The notes beneath the pieces were generated by a model. The model saw only the letters and a program-made list of their open reading frames with translations. It did not search any database and had not been told where the DNA came from. Below, one piece after another: positions 10,263-19,302 of a stretch of DNA of 64,000 bases. Positions within the stretch are counted from its first letter, which is position 1, and every line of letters begins with the position of its first letter. The DNA comes from Yoonia tamlensis (GTDB lineage Bacteria > Pseudomonadota > Alphaproteobacteria > Rhodobacterales > Rhodobacteraceae): the NCBI RefSeq assembly GCF_900115105.1, contig NZ_FOYP01000001.1:257472-321471 (forward strand), in the 5' to 3' direction. The translations under genes were made by a program, and so were the position numbers.

Positions 10263-10675
10263 GTGCCGATCACCCCTTTGGTCAGAATGATATTGCCATA
10301 AAGCCGCGTTTCACCTGTCTGCACCACGGCAAAGGCCTTGGCTGCGCGTTCATAAAAGGCAAACCGTTCGATGGATCCGATTTTATGGTCGGGGATCATC
10401 GTTTGGAACTGCGCAACGATTTCGGGAACCGCGTCCGGTTCGCCAACAACCTGCATCGTGTGCGCGGGTGTCGGCACATGGGTATCAAGCGGCAGCAATT
10501 GGACCACGGCGGCCAGCGTATCGGTGGCGCTGATCCCGTCAAGGCGCATGGTTTTCGGGCCCAGCCCATGGGCAGGGAAATTTGCATCGGCGATCACGAT
10601 TTCATCGCCGTGCCCCATTGCGCGCAATGTCCACAGCAGATCGGGCGACAGGATCGGGGGGATGTTGTATAACAT
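10259..10675 (-). CDS. fucU: L-fucose mutarotase, RbsD/FucU family
   Basis: 138-residue RbsD/FucU protein with the family core GHGDEIVIADANFPA near residues 21-35 containing the conserved His and Asp. Members interconvert sugar anomers; FucU proteins act on L-fucose. RBS AAGGAG lies just before the ATG at 10675, only 3 bases after the stop of the aldo/keto reductase gene, so this is an operon. Its presence is the strongest hint that the pathway substrate is L-fucose rather than L-rhamnose, although RbsD-like proteins also act on ribose and similar sugars. Confidence 0.85.
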   Translation of the reverse strand: MLYNIPPILSPDLLWTLRAMGHGDEIVIADANFPAHGLGPKTMRLDGISATDTLAAVVQLLPLDTHVPTPAHTMQVVGEPDAVPEIVAQFQTMIPDHKIGSIERFAFYERAAKAFAVVQTGETRLYGNIILTKGVIGT

Positions 10676-10678
10676 GGG

Positions 10679-11707
10679 TTACTCCTTGGGGCAGGGGGCG
10701 TCGGCGCGGACCAGCCCTGCGGATTTGAGATCAGACCAAAGACCTGCGGGAATAGCGGTTTGGAACACCGCCAGATTGCTGGCAATTTCAGCGGGGTTTG
10801 CGGCACCCGGAATAACGCTGCGAATGGCCGGATGACCCATCACAAATTGCAGCGCGGCGGCGATCAGCGGCACGTTATGGGCGGCGCAAATATCTGCGAT
10901 GCTTTGCACCTTTGCCAGAATATGCGGCGGCGCGGGTTCGTAATTATAACGGGCACCGGCAACCGCCCCTGTGGCCAGAATCCCCGAATTATAAGGCCCG
11001 CCCAAGATGATCCCGACATCGCGCGCCTCGCAAAGCGGCAAAAAGCTGTCGAGCGCCTCTTGTTCAAGCAAGGTGTAACGCCCCGCGAGCAAGAAGCAGT
11101 CAAAATCCGCTTCTCCCAGAAGCTGTTCGCAGATTTTCCAATCGTTCACGCCGGCGCCGATGGCCGCAATATCACCGTTTTCGCGCAGCTCGGACAGCGC
11201 GGCATAGCCGCCACGGTCAAACAGGTCGCGCAGATGCGCGTCGGATTTTTCCTTGCCGTGGGTGCCCGCATCAATGTCGTGCAGCAAGAGAATCTGCGGG
11301 CGCGCGCTGCCCAGCCGGTTCAGACTGCTGGCAAAACTGCGCATGATCCCGTCATAGGTATAGTCGAACGTGATCTTGCGCGACGGTACATCGACATACA
11401 TTTCCGGCGTTGCTTGTGCGGGCGGGCAATCATGCAGCAAGCGGCCTACTTTGGTCGATATGACAACATCCTTGTGGGGCGCCAGTGCTTTGCCGATTCG
11501 TTCTTCGGACAGGCCAAGCCCGTAAAACGGCGCGGTATCAAAATAGCCGACACCGGCGTTCAGGGCGGCATCGACAGTCTCGCGGGCCTGCGCATCTGTC
11601 ATTGCGCGGTAAAGATTGCCCAAAGAGGCAGCGCCAAAACCCATCGCGGTTAACGGGACAGGTGTTTTGGTACGATGGTTCAAAAGGTTTTTTTGCGTCA
11701 CGCGCAT
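10679..11707 (-). CDS. Aldo/keto reductase, probable L-fucose dehydrogenase
   Basis: 342-residue aldo/keto reductase with the catalytic tetrad visible: D57 and Y62 in YFDTAPFYGLG, K86 in VVISTKVGR and H143 in ILLLHDID. D-threo-aldose 1-dehydrogenases and L-fucose dehydrogenases belong to this family and oxidise C1 of the pyranose to the lactone with NAD(P)+. It is the first enzyme gene after the regulator on the minus strand, with mutarotase and lactonase directly behind it, which fits step one of an oxidative fucose route. The ATG at 11707 has AGGA 8 bases upstream. Confidence 0.82.
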   Translation of the reverse strand: MRVTQKNLLNHRTKTPVPLTAMGFGAASLGNLYRAMTDAQARETVDAALNAGVGYFDTAPFYGLGLSEERIGKALAPHKDVVISTKVGRLLHDCPPAQATPEMYVDVPSRKITFDYTYDGIMRSFASSLNRLGSARPQILLLHDIDAGTHGKEKSDAHLRDLFDRGGYAALSELRENGDIAAIGAGVNDWKICEQLLGEADFDCFLLAGRYTLLEQEALDSFLPLCEARDVGIILGGPYNSGILATGAVAGARYNYEPAPPHILAKVQSIADICAAHNVPLIAAALQFVMGHPAIRSVIPGAANPAEIASNLAVFQTAIPAGLWSDLKSAGLVRADAPCPKE

Positions 11708-11725
11708 GATGATATTCCTAACGTG

Positions 11726-12433
11726 CTAGCGAAAATAATCCGGATATTGCCGTTCAAGCGGTTCGATGCGCACGATAAGCTGGCCCAAATGGTGGCGCAT
11801 AGCACGTGCGGCGGCGTCTTCGTCGCCTGCGCGGATCGCATCAACGACGGCGGTATGTTCAATAACAGTGCCTGCAGGCCGGCCTTCTTCGGGAAGCATC
11901 AAAACCCGCGCGCGGCGCAATTGTAGTGACAGTTGCTTTGCAATGGCGGTCACAGAGGGAAAGCCGGTAAATTCAAGCAGCATCGCATGAAAGGCTTCGT
12001 CGGCCTCGAAAAACCCGTGAAAGTCTTTGTCTTCGACCAGCAGGGCTTGCAGTCGCAAATTGCGCGAAAGCTGCAAAAGCTGGTCTTCGGTACGGGTTGT
12101 TGCGACCCGTTTGACGGCTGCGACCTCGACTGCGTCGCGCAAGAAACACTCCTCGCGGATTGCGGCAAGCGAAAACCGCGTGACCCGTGTTGCCGACTGC
12201 GGGATGATATCGACCAGACCTTCGCCCGACAGCCGCGTCAGCGCCTCGGCCACGGGCGAGCGTGACACCCCGAACTGTTCACAGATCGCCGATTTGCGCA
12301 GGACTTCACCCGGGGCAAGCGCCATATCAAGAATGGCGTCGCGCAGGGCGGCATAAACCCGCTGTGCAAGCGGGCCATCGAGATTTTCAATATCGGCGCG
12401 CGCGCCGCTAATGATTTGCGTTGTATTCGCCAA
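11726..12433 (-). CDS. GntR-family regulator with FCD domain, probable regulator of the deoxysugar locus
   Basis: Winged-helix GntR regulator of the FadR subfamily, 235 residues from the start chosen. The N-terminal DNA-binding domain (about residues 20-85) includes GVSRSPVAEALTRLSGEGLV; the rest is an all-helical FCD effector domain. I choose TTG at 12433 because GGAGG lies 7 bases upstream. A start at the upstream ATGs (to 12481) would place the palindromic operator at 12450 inside the coding region. Position between the two divergent catabolic arms argues for local control of both, including its own transcription. The effector is probably a pathway intermediate, which is an inference. Confidence 0.85.
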   Translation of the reverse strand: MANTTQIISGARADIENLDGPLAQRVYAALRDAILDMALAPGEVLRKSAICEQFGVSRSPVAEALTRLSGEGLVDIIPQSATRVTRFSLAAIREECFLRDAVEVAAVKRVATTRTEDQLLQLSRNLRLQALLVEDKDFHGFFEADEAFHAMLLEFTGFPSVTAIAKQLSLQLRRARVLMLPEEGRPAGTVIEHTAVVDAIRAGDEDAAARAMRHHLGQLIVRIEPLERQYPDYFR

Positions 12434-12449
12434 ATTGTTTCCTCCGGTC

Positions 12450-12469
12450 TCAACTGACATGTTAGTTGA
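12450..12469. promoter_or_regulatory. 20-bp palindromic operator candidate between the divergent fucose arms
   Basis: TCAACTGACATGTTAGTTGA has perfect outer arms TCAACT/AGTTGA and a central ACATGT; only one symmetric pair breaks full dyad symmetry. It lies 5 bases upstream of the GGAGG of the GntR gene and about 75 bases before the dehydratase gene. FadR-subfamily regulators bind short palindromes of this size. Control of both arms by the GntR protein is inferred. Confidence 0.6.
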
Positions 12470-12542
12470 CAGATGCCGCATGTAAAGCTAATTGTGTTTC
12501 CACTACTTAACGAATTGTTTCGCCCCTTGATAGGACGCCGAT

Positions 12543-14057
12543 ATGCCTGATGTGATCTGCCTTCATGACGACGACAACATTGTCATTGCCCTTGCAGACT
12601 TGGACGCAGGCAGCGTTGTTGAAGGGGTCGCGGCCCCGTTGGTCGGGTCGATCAAGCGCGGCCACAAGATCGCGCGCCGTGCTATTGCAAAGGGCACAAA
12701 CGTGATTCGCTATGGTCAGACGATCGGCCAGACCAAGGCGGATATTGTCGCGGGCGAACATGTGCATGTGCATAATCTGGGCATGGGCGACCACACCCGA
12801 GACTACGCCTTTGCCAGCGAAGTCAAACCGCTTGCGCCCGCCGCCGACGCGCGCACATTTGATGGTTATCACCGTGCGGATGGTGGCGTGGGCACCCGCA
12901 ATTACATCGGCATTCTGACATCGGTGAACTGTTCAGGGTCTGTGGCGAAATTTATCGCAGAGGCTGCCGAAAAATCGGGGCTTCTGGATGCGTTCCCGAA
13001 TGTCGACGGCATCGTGCCGATTACCCACGGCACCGGCTGCGGCATGTCAGGCGAAAACGAAGGTTATGACGCGCTGTTTCGCACGCTATCGGGCTATGCG
13101 TGCCATCCGAATTTTGGCGGCATTCTGCTGATCGGGCTTGGTTGCGAGGTGATGCAATTGTCTGCGTTGGTTGACGGGCGGCCCATCCGCGCCGATGGCG
13201 CGCTGCGTTATATGACCATCCAACAAGAAGGCGGCACCCGCAAAACCATTGAAAAAGGCCTTAAAGAATTGGCCGGTGTTGCCGCGCTTGCCAATCAGGC
13301 CACCCGCCAGCCCGCGCCCATTTCCAAGATCATGGTCGGCATGCAATGCGGCGGATCTGACGGCTATTCTGGGATTACGGCCAACCCCGCGCTGGGCGTG
13401 GCCTCTGATCTTTTGGTGCAGCATGGCGGCACGACGATCCTGTCGGAAACATCCGAAATCTACGGCGCTGAACATTTGCTGACCCGCCGCGCGGTCTCGG
13501 CCGAAGTTGGTGAAAAACTGATCGCGCGCGTGCGCTGGTGGGAAGATTACACCGCGCGCAACGGCGGCGAGATGGACAATAACCCAAGCCCCGGCAACAA
13601 GCGCGGCGGGCTGACCACGATCTTGGAAAAATCACTGGGTGCGGTCGCCAAAAGCGGCAGTGCGCCGCTGTCGGATGTCTATAAATTCGCCGAAAAAATT
13701 ACGACGCCCGGTTTTGTCTTTATGGATAGCCCCGGCTTTGATCCTTGTTCGGTGACTGGCCAAGTCGCATCCGGCGCAAACCTGATCGCGTTTACCACCG
13801 GGCGCGGGTCGGTGTCTGGATACATGCCAACACCGGGCATCAAGATTGCCACCAATAGCGAAATGTATGCGCGCATGTCCGACGATATGGACCTGAACTG
13901 CGGCGATATCGTCTCGGAGGGCGTCGCGATCGAAGACAAGGGGCGCGATCTGTTCGAATTGTTCATTCGCGTGGCCTCTGGCGAAAAAACCAAAAGCGAA
14001 GAATTGGGCTATGGCGGCGTTGAATTCGTGCCATGGCAAATCGGCGCAGTGATGTAA
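12543..14057 (+). CDS. UxaA-family sugar-acid dehydratase, probable L-fuconate dehydratase
   Basis: 504 residues in the altronate dehydratase (UxaA/GarD) family: an N-terminal SAF domain (about residues 1-90) and a large C-terminal catalytic region (about 110-504) with conserved GTGCGMSGEN and MQCGGSDGYSG segments. These enzymes dehydrate aldonates or aldarates to 2-keto-3-deoxy acids using a metal. Here it heads the plus-strand arm, divergent from the GntR gene, and would turn L-fuconate into 2-keto-3-deoxy-L-fuconate. The better known fuconate dehydratase is an enolase-superfamily protein, so this is a different fold for the same step. D-altronate or D-arabinonate are alternative substrates. 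Confidence 0.82.
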   Translation: MPDVICLHDDDNIVIALADLDAGSVVEGVAAPLVGSIKRGHKIARRAIAKGTNVIRYGQTIGQTKADIVAGEHVHVHNLGMGDHTRDYAFASEVKPLAPAADARTFDGYHRADGGVGTRNYIGILTSVNCSGSVAKFIAEAAEKSGLLDAFPNVDGIVPITHGTGCGMSGENEGYDALFRTLSGYACHPNFGGILLIGLGCEVMQLSALVDGRPIRADGALRYMTIQQEGGTRKTIEKGLKELAGVAALANQATRQPAPISKIMVGMQCGGSDGYSGITANPALGVASDLLVQHGGTTILSETSEIYGAEHLLTRRAVSAEVGEKLIARVRWWEDYTARNGGEMDNNPSPGNKRGGLTTILEKSLGAVAKSGSAPLSDVYKFAEKITTPGFVFMDSPGFDPCSVTGQVASGANLIAFTTGRGSVSGYMPTPGIKIATNSEMYARMSDDMDLNCGDIVSEGVAIEDKGRDLFELFIRVASGEKTKSEELGYGGVEFVPWQIGAVM

Positions 14058-14081
14058 GCGGCCATCGGGGAGGAACCAAAT

Positions 14082-14828
14082 ATGCGCCTAAATAACAAGA
14101 CAATCCTGATCACCGCAGCGGGCCAAGGTATGGGGCGCGCATCTGCGCTCGCCTGCGCCGCTGAAGGGGCCAAAGTTTATGCAACGGATATGAACCGTGA
14201 CGCGCTGGCCACCCTGGATGGTATCGATGGAATCGAGACACGCTTCTTCGACGTGACCGATGCCGCCGCGACAGTGGCGCTGGCCCAAGAGTTGCCCGAT
14301 CTGGACGGGCTGTTTAACTGTGCGGGCATCGTGCATCACGGCACGATCTTGGATATTTCTGATGCTGACTGGGAGTTGTCGCTGAACGTGAATGTCACCT
14401 CGATGCTGCGGATCAGCCGCGCGTTTATTCCAGGCATGTTGCGCCGCGCCGAAATCACCGGCACGGCGTCTATTTTGAACATGTCGTCGATGGCTTCGTC
14501 CATTAAAGGATTTCCCGTGCGCACGGCTTATGGTGCCACCAAAGCCGCTGTTTTGGGCCTGACCAAGGCGATTGCCGCCGATTTTGTGGCCCAAGGGCTG
14601 CGCTGTAATGCGCTTTGCCCCGGCACGGTTGATACGCCGTCCTTGCGCGGGCGGATCGCGGCCGCCGCCGATCCGGTGCAGGCCGAAAAAGATTTCATCG
14701 CACGCCAACCGATGGGCCGTCTGGCAACGGTCGACGACATGACGCCCACGATTATTCATCTGCTGTCAGACGACAGCCGCTTTGTCAGCGGCCAAGCCGT
14801 TTGTGTTGATGGCGGTGTCACGATCTAG
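14082..14828 (+). CDS. Short-chain dehydrogenase, probable 2-keto-3-deoxy-L-fuconate dehydrogenase
   Basis: 248-residue classical SDR. The nucleotide-binding motif TAAGQGMG is at residues 11-18, the CAG of the NNAG-like motif near 80-82, a Ser around 135-136, and the catalytic Y150-x3-K154. It closely resembles BDH2/DHRS6-type SDRs, a group that includes the enzymes oxidising 2-keto-3-deoxy sugar acids to 2,4-diketo-3-deoxy acids. It follows the dehydratase by 24 bases with a GGAGG site. Substrate assignment rests on the gene order and on the FAH-family hydrolase at 18435. Confidence 0.83.
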   Translation: MRLNNKTILITAAGQGMGRASALACAAEGAKVYATDMNRDALATLDGIDGIETRFFDVTDAAATVALAQELPDLDGLFNCAGIVHHGTILDISDADWELSLNVNVTSMLRISRAFIPGMLRRAEITGTASILNMSSMASSIKGFPVRTAYGATKAAVLGLTKAIAADFVAQGLRCNALCPGTVDTPSLRGRIAAAADPVQAEKDFIARQPMGRLATVDDMTPTIIHLLSDDSRFVSGQAVCVDGGVTI

Positions 14829-14861
14829 CACCGCGCCAAGGCTTGGGAGGGCCGTAGCAAT

Positions 14862-16376
14862 ATGACAAAACTTGTCGAAATGAGCGGCATCGAAAAGCGG
14901 TTTCCGGGCGTTCACGCCCTGAAAAATGTGCAGTTTGATCTGCACAGTGGCGAAGTCCACGCGCTGATGGGCGAAAACGGTGCGGGTAAGTCGACTCTGA
15001 TGAAGATCCTGTCAGGTGTTTACACGCGCGACGGCGGCACCGTCGATATTGACGGCTTTGACACCCCGCCCGACAGCCCGCGCGCCGCGCAAGATATGGG
15101 GATCGGCATTATCCATCAGGAACTGAGCCTGATGAATGATCTGACGGCAGCGCAAAACGTGTTTATCGGCCGCGAGCCGCGCCGCAGTTTTGGCCGTTTG
15201 GACGAAAACGCGCTGAACACGCAAACTGCCGAAATTTTTGCGTCGATGAAGCTGGATATGGACCCACGCGCGCAAGTGGGCGACCAAACCATCGCCCGCC
15301 AGCAGTTGATCGAAATCGCCAAGGCGCTGTCGTATAAGCCGCGCGTCTTGATCATGGACGAACCAACAGCGGCGCTAAACGACGTTGAGATTGCCGAACT
15401 GTTCGAGGTCATCCGCCGCCTCAAGGCAGACGGCGTTGGGATCATCTATATCAGCCACAAAATGGACGAGATTAAGCGCATTGCCGACCGTGTGACGGTG
15501 ATGCGTGACGGCGCGTGGATTGATACGCTTGATGCAGCGCAGACGCCGCTGGCCAAGATTATCGAATTGATGGTCGGGCGCGAAGTCAAAGACGAGCCGC
15601 CTGTTATTCCCGATACATCGGGTGCCGAAACTGCGCTTGAGGTCCGCGGACTGCGCCGCGGCCGCGAAATTCATGATGTGAGTTTCAGTATCAAACAAGG
15701 CGAAATTCTGGGCTTTGCGGGTTTGATGGGCGCGGGGCGGACCGAAGTTGCGCGCATTATCTTTGGCGCTGATCCGCGTGATGGCGGCGAAATTCTGGTG
15801 CATGGGCAGCCATGCAATATTCGCAGCCCCTATGACGCGGTGGGCGCGGGCATCGGGTATCTGTCCGAGGACCGAAAACACTTTGGTCTTGCGCTGGATA
15901 TGACTGTGCGGGCCAATATCGCGATGGCCGCGATGGGCAAGTTTACCAGCAAGACAGGTGTGCTGAACGAGGCCGCGATGAAGCAAACCGCGGACGGGTT
16001 TATCAAACAATTGGGCATTCGTACCCCGTCGGATTTGCAGGACGTCGGGCTGCTGTCAGGCGGCAACCAGCAAAAGGTCGTTATTGCCAAATGGCTGCTG
16101 CGCGACTGCGATATTCTGATCTTTGACGAACCAACGCGCGGCATTGATGTCGGTGCAAAATCCGAAATTTACAGGCTGCTCGAAGATCTTGCCGCCCAAG
16201 GGCGTGCGATCATCGTGATCAGCTCTGAATTGCCCGAAGTTATGCGCCTAAGCCACCGGATCGCGGTGATGTGCGAAGGCCGGTTGACCGGAATTTTGCC
16301 GGGCGGCGCAGACACCACACAAGAACAAATCATGGAACTGGCAACGCGGCGCGAAGCCGCGCCAGTGGGAGAATAG
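14862..16376 (+). CDS. Sugar ABC transporter ATP-binding protein (two-domain, RbsA/XylG type)
   Basis: 504-residue fused tandem ATPase that powers sugar import at the inner membrane. The first domain has Walker A GENGAGKS at 38-45 and an [12 protein letters not shown]alker B. The second carries the degenerate [12 protein letters not shown] loop usual in the C-terminal half of CUT2 transporters, then [15 protein letters not shown] and [12 protein letters not shown]. Permease and binding-protein genes follow at once. Placement among fucose-type catabolic genes suggests L-fucose import. Confidence 0.93.
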   Translation: MTKLVEMSGIEKRFPGVHALKNVQFDLHSGEVHALMGENGAGKSTLMKILSGVYTRDGGTVDIDGFDTPPDSPRAAQDMGIGIIHQELSLMNDLTAAQNVFIGREPRRSFGRLDENALNTQTAEIFASMKLDMDPRAQVGDQTIARQQLIEIAKALSYKPRVLIMDEPTAALNDVEIAELFEVIRRLKADGVGIIYISHKMDEIKRIADRVTVMRDGAWIDTLDAAQTPLAKIIELMVGREVKDEPPVIPDTSGAETALEVRGLRRGREIHDVSFSIKQGEILGFAGLMGAGRTEVARIIFGADPRDGGEILVHGQPCNIRSPYDAVGAGIGYLSEDRKHFGLALDMTVRANIAMAAMGKFTSKTGVLNEAAMKQTADGFIKQLGIRTPSDLQDVGLLSGGNQQKVVIAKWLLRDCDILIFDEPTRGIDVGAKSEIYRLLEDLAAQGRAIIVISSELPEVMRLSHRIAVMCEGRLTGILPGGADTTQEQIMELATRREAAPVGE

Positions 16377-16377
16377 T

Positions 16378-17385
16378 ATGACAAGTGTAACCACACAGCC
16401 TGCGCCATCGCGCGCATCCAAGATCCTCGGGGCGTTGATGCACCAAAGATTGTTGGCTTTCGCATCCTTGATTGTCTTGCTGATCGTGTTTTCGCTGGCC
16501 TCGCCGAACTTTATGCAAACGTCCAACATGATCGCGATTTTGCAGGCAACCAGCGTGAATGGCGTGCTGGCGATTGCCGCGACACTGGTGATTATCACGG
16601 GCGGCATTGATCTGTCGGTCGGCACAATGATGACGTTTTGCGCGGTCATGGCAGGCGTTGTCCTGACCAAGGCGGGCCTGCCCTTGCCCTTGGGCGTTGT
16701 TGCCGCAATCGGGGCGGGGGCGTTTTGCGGGCTTTGTTCAGGGACATTTGTCGCCAAGCTCAAGATCCCGCCGTTCATCGCGACCCTTGGCATGATGCTG
16801 ATCCTCAAAGGGCTGAGTCTTGTGATTTCGGGCACCCGTCCGATCTATTTCAACGACACGCCGGGGTTCGATCTGATTTCGCGCGGGTCACTGATTGGCG
16901 AAGTTCTGCCGTTCTTGCCGATTCCCAACGGTGTGCTGATCCTGTTTATCGTGGCGGGGGCCGCGTCCTATATTCTAAGCCGCACAGTGCTGGGCCGCTA
17001 TTGTTTTGCCTTGGGATCAAACGAAGAAGCGGTGCGCCTGTCGGGCGTCAATACCGACCGCTGGAAAATCGCGATCTACGCGCTTTCAGGGGCAATTGTC
17101 GGCATCGGTGGCCTGTTGATCGCGTCACGTCTGAATTCCGCGCAGCCTGCACTTGGCCTTGGTTACGAGCTTGAGGCGATTGCGGCCGTGGTTATCGGCG
17201 GCACGTCGCTGTCGGGCGGGCGCGGCACCATTATAGGCACTTTGATCGGGGCCTTGATCATGGCTGTGCTGACCAATGGGCTGCGCGTGCTGTCAGTGGC
17301 CCAAGAATGGCAGACCGTTGTCACCGGGGCGATCATTATTCTGGCGGTCTATGCCGATATGATGCGCCGCCGCAAAGCGAACTAA
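16378..17385 (+). CDS. Sugar ABC transporter permease (RbsC type)
   Basis: 335-residue hydrophobic membrane protein of the branched-chain/ribose permease family, with about nine to ten membrane segments starting at LLAFASLIVLLIVFSLASPN. It carries the ITGGIDLSVG motif and the EAIAAVVIGGTSLSGGRGT cytoplasmic coupling region characteristic of CUT2 permeases. The ATG lies one base after the stop of the ATPase gene, so the two are coupled. It forms the channel of the importer with the flanking subunits. Confidence 0.93.
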   Translation: MTSVTTQPAPSRASKILGALMHQRLLAFASLIVLLIVFSLASPNFMQTSNMIAILQATSVNGVLAIAATLVIITGGIDLSVGTMMTFCAVMAGVVLTKAGLPLPLGVVAAIGAGAFCGLCSGTFVAKLKIPPFIATLGMMLILKGLSLVISGTRPIYFNDTPGFDLISRGSLIGEVLPFLPIPNGVLILFIVAGAASYILSRTVLGRYCFALGSNEEAVRLSGVNTDRWKIAIYALSGAIVGIGGLLIASRLNSAQPALGLGYELEAIAAVVIGGTSLSGGRGTIIGTLIGALIMAVLTNGLRVLSVAQEWQTVVTGAIIILAVYADMMRRRKAN

Positions 17386-17426
17386 TTACCAACGATACGA
17401 CCAAAACAACATTGGAGGAGAAAAAC

Positions 17427-18371
17427 ATGTTGTCACGCCGTACTTTGATGGGTGCTATCAGTGCCCTTGCCCTGATGGGCACCACCCCTGCGCTGGCTCA
17501 GGATGAACTATACATCCCGCTGGTGTCCAAAGGGTTCCAACACCAGTTCTGGCAGGCGGTTCAGGCCGGCGCCGAACAAGCCGCTGCCGAGGCAGGTGTG
17601 CGGATCACCTTTGAAGGTCCAGACAATGAAACCATGGTTGACCGCCAGATCGATATGCTGGCTGCTGCTTTGGCAAACAACCCAGCCGCGATTGGTTTTG
17701 CAGCGCTTGATAGCCAGGCGGCTATTCCGCTGCTGCGCCAAGCACATGAGGCCGGCATCCCGATTGTCGCCTTTGACAGCGGTGTCGACAGCGACATTCC
17801 TGTGACCACAGCCACCACCGATAACCGCGCTGCTGCTGCGCTTGCTGCTGATAAAATGGCCGAACTGATCGGCGGCGCAGGCAAAGTGGCCGTCGTGGCG
17901 CATGACCAGACCAGCCGCACCGGCATCGACCGCCGCGACGGGTTCCTTGACCAAATGGCCGCCAACTATCCCGATATCGAAGTAGTCAGCGTGCAATACG
18001 GCCAAGGCGACCAGTTGCAGTCAACCGAAGTCGCCAAGGCGATCTTGATTGCGAACCCTGATCTTGACGGGCTGTTTGGCACCAACGAAGGCTCTGCCAT
18101 TGGTGTGGTCAACGCTGTGCGCGAGCTTGGTTCCGAGGGTGTGACCATCATCGGTTACGATTCCGGCAAGGCGCAAACAGACGCGATCCGCGAAGGTCTG
18201 ATGGCCGGTGCGATCACACAAAACCCTGTCGGGATCGGTTATGAAACCGTGATGGCCGCCGTCAAAGCCACCAACGGCGAGACGCTGCCCGCGATCATCG
18301 ACACGGGCTTTTACTACTACGATCAATCCAATATTGACGACGCCGAAATTCAGGCCGTTCTTTACGATTGA
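17427..18371 (+). CDS. Periplasmic sugar-binding protein of the ABC importer (RbsB type)
   Basis: 314 residues. I take the ATG at 17427, preceded by GGAGGAG; an in-frame start at 17307 would overlap the permease and remove the N-terminal signal. The protein starts MLSRRTLMGAISALALMG and a signal peptidase site is likely after TPALAQ (about residue 25). The mature part is a type 1 periplasmic-binding fold (Peripla_BP_4) with repeated DS/DN ligand-side motifs such as AFDSGVDS and IIGYDSGKAQTD. It delivers the sugar to the adjacent permease. A strong hairpin follows the gene. Confidence 0.93.
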   Translation: MLSRRTLMGAISALALMGTTPALAQDELYIPLVSKGFQHQFWQAVQAGAEQAAAEAGVRITFEGPDNETMVDRQIDMLAAALANNPAAIGFAALDSQAAIPLLRQAHEAGIPIVAFDSGVDSDIPVTTATTDNRAAAALAADKMAELIGGAGKVAVVAHDQTSRTGIDRRDGFLDQMAANYPDIEVVSVQYGQGDQLQSTEVAKAILIANPDLDGLFGTNEGSAIGVVNAVRELGSEGVTIIGYDSGKAQTDAIREGLMAGAITQNPVGIGYETVMAAVKATNGETLPAIIDTGFYYYDQSNIDDAEIQAVLYD

Positions 18372-18384
18372 TTGCAATCACCGG

Positions 18385-18417
18385 GCGGCCCGCTATGTTT
18401 CGCGGGCCGCTAATTTT
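18385..18417 (+). terminator. Hairpin with short T run between binding protein and hydrolase genes
   Basis: Perfect 9-bp stem GCGGCCCGC (18385-18393) and GCGGGCCGC (18402-18410) with an 8-base loop, followed by TAATTTT. It looks like an intrinsic terminator or a 3'-end stabiliser. It lies inside the plus-strand catabolic cluster, just before the hydrolase gene, so it may give partial termination and higher mRNA levels for the transporter. Confidence 0.65.
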
Positions 18418-18434
18418 ATGTCGAAAGGGCAAAG

Positions 18435-19289
18435 ATGAAACTGTTGCGTTATGGGCCTGCGGGTCAGGAAAAACCGGGTCTGTTGGATGATCAAGGTCAG
18501 GTGCGTGATCTCTCGGGAATTATTACCGACCTGTCGGGTGACGCGCTGACCGCGCAAGGGATCGACAAGTTGCGTGGCGTTGACATTAACAGCCTGCCCG
18601 TCGTTGCGGGCACACCGCAAGACGATCTGCGCCTTGGTGCCTGTGTTGGCAATATCGGCAAATTTATCTGCATTGGCCTGAACTACGCGGATCACGCCGA
18701 AGAATCAGGGCTGGATGTGCCGCCAGAGCCGGTGATTTTTAACAAATGGACTTCGGCGGTTGTGGGACCAAATGATGACGTATTGATCCCGCGCGGGTCC
18801 GTCAAAACTGACTGGGAGGTCGAGCTGGGCGTGGTGATCGGCACCGGCGGGTCCTATATTGACGAAGCCGACGCGATGAACCATGTCGCGGGTTTTTGCG
18901 TGGTGAACGATGTATCCGAACGTGAATACCAGATCGAACGCGCCGGTACATGGGACAAGGGCAAGGGCTGCGATACGTTTGGCCCGACCGGCCCGTGGCT
19001 TGTGACACCCGACGAGGTTGGTGATTACGACAATCTGGCGATGTGGCTTGATGTTGATGGCAAGCGTTACCAGAACGGCAACACGGCGACGATGGTTTAT
19101 AAGGTGCCGTTTCTTGTGGCCTATTGCAGCCGGTTCATGTCGCTACAGCCTGGTGATGTGATTTCAACCGGCACGCCGCCGGGTGTGGGTTTGGGACAAA
19201 AGCCACCTGTGTATTTGCAAGGCGGCGAAGTCATGCGCCTTGGCATTCAGGGGCTTGGCGAACAACGGCAAAACGTCGCGCATGCCTAG
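18435..19289 (+). CDS. FAH-family hydrolase, probable 2,4-diketo-3-deoxy-L-fuconate hydrolase
   Basis: 284-residue fumarylacetoacetate hydrolase family protein. The metal ligands of the fold are visible: E128 and E130 in DWEVELGVVIG and D159 in VVNDVSERE. Enzymes very similar to this end oxidative rhamnose/fucose pathways by cleaving the 2,4-diketo-3-deoxy acid to pyruvate and lactate. With a keto-deoxy-acid dehydrogenase present and no aldolase gene seen in the cluster, this hydrolytic ending is the most economical reading. ATG at 18435 has AAAGGGCAAAG upstream, directly after the hairpin. Confidence 0.85.
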   Translation: MKLLRYGPAGQEKPGLLDDQGQVRDLSGIITDLSGDALTAQGIDKLRGVDINSLPVVAGTPQDDLRLGACVGNIGKFICIGLNYADHAEESGLDVPPEPVIFNKWTSAVVGPNDDVLIPRGSVKTDWEVELGVVIGTGGSYIDEADAMNHVAGFCVVNDVSEREYQIERAGTWDKGKGCDTFGPTGPWLVTPDEVGDYDNLAMWLDVDGKRYQNGNTATMVYKVPFLVAYCSRFMSLQPGDVISTGTPPGVGLGQKPPVYLQGGEVMRLGIQGLGEQRQNVAHA

Positions 19290-19302
19290 CGGGTTCTGGT
19301 GG

